This document shows positions 60,958 to 64,000 of a stretch of DNA of 64,000 nt, piece after piece. The notes beneath the pieces are model-generated. The model made no database searches. It was not told the origin of the DNA and saw only the letters and a program-made list of their open reading frames with translations. Each line of letters opens with the position of its first letter. Position 1 is the first letter of the stretch. This DNA is from Rhynchospora pubera (taxonomy: Eukaryota; Streptophyta; Magnoliopsida; Poales; Cyperaceae): contig CM051459.1 in the NCBI GenBank assembly GCA_028095005.1, positions 319,178,513 to 319,242,512 on the forward strand, given 5' to 3'. The translations under genes and the position numbers were made by a program.

Positions 60958-61375
60958 ATTTCATTAGTAGCAATACAAGTACCTGAGCTTCCTTATGAGT
61001 GAAATACGTAGTAAAGTTTGTTGGTTAATGTACGTTTTATTTAGGTTTTGGTCCTTATCTTGAATCTTTTTAAGAGTTGTGAAACTAGTAAAAGTTTTGG
61101 GACTTGTGAATAGTAAAGAAAGAAAAACCCTGATGTGGGGGCCTCTGCAGTAAGCAAGATGAAACACATTGGGTTGCTATTGGATTTGGTTTTCTGTGCC
61201 ATAACACAGTTGTGGCATGCTCTTAGTTTCTCCTCTATATTTCTTTATTTTGAAGCTTCAAACTGGGAATAGCTTGTGGTTGCAACTTGATCAATAAACA
61301 AAAGACTGCTATTGATTGTTGTTTTGAAGAAAGAGGAAGGTCTTTGTCATCCAACGTTTTTTTTTTTTAATTAAA
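60958..61375. other. 3' UTR / downstream region of the DUF1664 gene
   Basis: No further gene. AATAAA occurs at 61293-61298 (caataaaca context) and could serve as the polyadenylation signal, giving a 3' UTR of about 350 nt. Confidence 0.4.
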
Positions 61376-61456
61376 GGTGTATGCGGGATTTGAATCCTTG
61401 ACCTCATGAAGGTCAGTCTAGTGCTCTTACCACTGAACTACTAGGTCACATGCGCC
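61376..61456 (-). repeat. tRNA-derived SINE-like sequence
   Basis: On the minus strand, box A TAGTTCAGTGGTAAGAGC (61422-61439) and box B GGATTCAAATCC (61385-61396) are correctly ordered. A T-run on the plus strand at 61357-61368 would be the A-rich tail. The anticodon and acceptor stems do not pair as in a true tRNA. Confidence 0.5.
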
Positions 61457-61907
61457 GTACCCATTGTTATTTGAAAATTGGGAATTCACGACTACAAAAA
61501 TGAAGATTTTGATTCCAGCTGTACCCACGATGTTCCCAAGATGTTTTGGTGATATTTCGAAATGAAGATATTTGTTCATCTAGAACATGTTTAATTTTGG
61601 TAATGACGAGAATTGTAGTATCTGAATAAGGCAGTATTTGGTATTGTGAGATGAAATATCAGAAAATTTCATGAATACCAGGAGATCAGATTTCGCCTAG
61701 GGGTGTCGGTAAGTATCAAAAACGCTGCTTTTCTCTCGAAAAAAGATGATTATATTTTCCAAAAAGTATCATGTCATTTCTTTAAGAAGCCAAAGCACAT
61801 TAAAATAATATATAGAAAGGAGGGGGGGAGTAAATTTTCTGAATAAACTGATTCAGAACTAGGATGTCTTCAATGTTAGCAAACCAGTCTGATATTATCC
61901 TTTCTAC
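61457..61907. other. Intergenic DNA, nothing recognised
   Basis: AT-rich without gene signals. It ends at the hAT-like target duplication. Confidence 0.4.
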
Positions 61908-61915
61908 CCGATGTG

Positions 61916-62543
61916 TAGAGTTCTAAATACGTGCCGTGCTGTGTCGTGTCGTGTCAAACACGTCCGTGTCTGATTATTTGTCGTGCCGTGTCGTGTCGTG
62001 TCTAAATATTTCACGTGTCATGTCGTGCCATGTCTAAATTTTAAGAGATGGACACGACACGCCTAAGGACACGGCACGCCTCGTGTCCTCATGTCCTCGT
62101 GTCGTGTCTTCTTTAAACGTGTTGTACCGTGTCGTGTTTGAACACAATTGAATTTCATAAAATATAATTATATACTTATGTCTATGGATAAATTAGACAT
62201 TCAAACTATAAAATTATCCTTAAAAAATAGACAATATAAGGATTTTTCTTATCATTTCGTAATATTTATTATTTTTTATCCTGATTATAACTTGTTATGT
62301 TTTTTAGGTTGTGTCGTGCCATGTCTCGTACCGTGTTTCGAGCCGCGTCGTGTCGTGTCTAGACAATTCGCGTGTCGTGCCGTGTCGACTCTATTCCATC
62401 AAAGTTGGACACGACATGCCTAAAGACACGGCACGTTTAAGTTCTCGTGTCGTGCCGTGTCCGTAATTTACCGTGTCGTACCACCTCCGTACCGTGTCAT
62501 GTCGTGTCGTATTCAGACACGCCGTGTTTTTTTTAGAACACTA
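61916..62543. mobile_element. hAT-like non-autonomous element with GTGTCGTG repeats
   Basis: Terminal inverted repeats TAGAGTTCTAAA and (reverse complement) TAGTGTTCTAAA are flanked by the perfect 8-bp duplication ccgatgtg (61908-61915, 62544-62551). Both subterminal zones are filled with GTGTCGTGYCGTG and, in the opposite orientation, GACACGGCACG words. That is the arrangement of transposase-binding repeats in hAT elements. There is no transposase gene; the interior is about 150 bp of AT-rich filler. Confidence 0.85.
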
Positions 62544-62551
62544 CCGATGTG

Positions 62552-63191
62552 TATCCGGATGTTTAACAGATACAAACATGGGGATTTATGGGTTACAGAT
62601 ATGATTTCAATGAAAAAAATTTATAAAAAGATAAAGATACGGATAATTAATTAATTATGTAGAGAGATAATAATTGTTTTCTGAAATTTATAAGAGTCAT
62701 ATAAAATTTTGAGTTGGACTTTGAAGTGTAATATCAAACTTAATTTTTAATCGATCGATAATTTTTTTGACTAAATCATTCAATTACACGTACTCATTAT
62801 TCAGCAAGTATCAAACTTTTTTATAAAATTTTGGATAATACTAATAATTAGTTTATTATTCAATTCATATCCCTATGCGTATTTTTTTTTAAAGAAAGTG
62901 TCAGTATTCATTTTATTTCTGATTCATATCTATATTAATATCCATATTCAAATCTTAAAGTTCAAAACGAATTTAGATGTAGCTTAATCATTATCAGTCC
63001 ATATATAATCCACTTGCATTGCTCAAATTAACAATTGGGCTTACTAGTTTTTATTACACAAAAAGAAATTGTTCCTCAAACCTTGTAAGGAGAACATCCT
63101 CCTACTAGATGTAGATTTATTACTCCATTATTGTTCTAGATAATCTGTTATAGTTGTCATATAACCATTCGTGTGCTCAACCGCTGAGTAA
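62552..63191. other. AT-rich intergenic DNA
   Basis: No gene or clear repeat. A tatccggatg/tacggataa segment (62550-62645) resembles the GTATCCG element at 24384 and may be a decayed copy. Confidence 0.4.
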
Positions 63192-63200
63192 TAAAAAAAA

Positions 63201-63916
63201 GGAATAATTAGATTTATGTCACTCTGAAAATTAGCTAATTAGTAATATGCCATTGTTAAATTGCAAATTAGATTTATGTCATCATCAAATTGTTTAAGTT
63301 AGATATATACCATTATTTCTTTCCAAAACAGATTCAATTCTAAAAATACCATCCTGAATTCTTTTAATATTTTTAAAAATTTCCAAACTATCCTTACTAA
63401 CAAACCTAAATAAAAGGCACGGAGGAAGGAGACACGTTGGAACAAAAAATTATTTACTAAATTGGCAAAGTGTATTTCTTCATAATTTTCTAATTTAAAA
63501 ATGACGGTCAAATTCTCCCTTTACAAAATAATAATACACATAAAATGGGAAATATATATAATTGTACGGTTAAATAATGTTTGGTCAATTGGATTGACCT
63601 TACAAATTGTTCTATAACAAAACTCATTTTAATTAATTTATAATAGCATAAAACTTATTTGTCATTTAGTGATATGGTATTTTTTAAAGTCAAATTTTTA
63701 TAGTGGCATAAAACTAATTTGTCATTTAGTAGTGCTATTTTTCTAATTTCAAATTTTTGTAGTGGCATATTTAAAAGGGTAAAATTGGTAAATCAATTTG
63801 TCGATGGCATAAAACTAATATTTACTATTTTATAATGACATAAAACTAATTTGTCATTTAGTGATGGCATTTTACTAATTTTAAATTTTCACAATGGCAT
63901 AAATCTAATTAACCCT
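63201..63916. mobile_element. Mutator-like MITE with 'ggcataaaactaatttgtcattta' repeats
   Basis: The left end GGAATAATTAGATTTATGTCA and the reverse complement of the right end, GGGTTAATTAGATTTATGCCA, form inverted termini. The right half holds at least three tandem units of tagtggcataaaactaatttgtcattta. Adjacent 9-mers taaaaaaaa and ttaaaaaat are a plausible but low-information target duplication. A fragment of the same family lies at 17530-17650. Confidence 0.55.
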
Positions 63917-64000
63917 TAAAAAATGGCCAAAACTATGAGAAATATGCGTGCTGAACCGCTCAGTTTTAATATATCATCATAATTAACCTGCTATAGTTTC

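Noticed and set aside
61376..61456. A functional tRNA gene
   Set aside because: Boxes A and B are present but the acceptor and anticodon stems do not pair, and an A-rich tail follows. It is a SINE-like head.

Overview
This window looks like AT-rich nuclear DNA of a flowering plant, probably a eudicot. The evidence is split genes with GT-AG introns, a non-RD leucine-rich-repeat receptor kinase, a DUF1664 gene, and dense plant transposons (Mutator-like, CACTA, hAT-like, copia, LINE). The species cannot be named from the sequence. All gene models were read by eye; none is supported by transcripts.

Layout: 1-2.8 kb holds the 3' end of a plus-strand gene and a tiny first exon of a minus-strand gene. 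3.2-3.7 kb holds a compact two-exon gene (minus) for a 94-residue secreted peptide. 3.8-10.4 kb is mostly Mutator-like non-autonomous elements and AT-rich sequence, including one element whose terminal repeats are built from perfect hairpins. 10.44-16.21 kb is a degenerate CACTA element with its own insertion. 17.7-20.0 kb is a decayed ~140-bp satellite-like array. 21.8-24.2 kb is a 5'-truncated LINE with a 19-bp target duplication.

25.9-42.5 kb is one receptor kinase gene split twice. A 3.3-kb CACTA element (26078-29403, TSD aat) and a 9.9-kb copia retrotransposon (29441-39312, TSD gtcgc) both sit in the N-terminal coding exon, 37 bp apart. Removing each element with one TSD copy gives an uninterrupted reading frame of about 1016 codons. 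The CACTA element itself carries an exon resembling actin-capping protein beta.

45.7-56.2 kb holds a LINE remnant, a non-autonomous LTR element with a truncated 5' LTR, and the first five exons (minus) of a POL5/MYBBP1A-like gene. Its fifth exon is split by a solo LTR (TSD cagct), and the rest of the gene is absent. A 0.7-kb divergent promoter separates it from an apparently intact 13-exon DUF1664 gene (56893-60957, plus). That gene carries a small Mutator-like MITE 11 nt inside an intron. The right end holds a SINE-like sequence, an hAT-like element with an exact 8-bp TSD, and a Mutator-like MITE.

The genes do not form a pathway. The dominant story is repeated transposon insertion into genes. 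The insertions often leave target duplications clear enough to rebuild the original gene structure.
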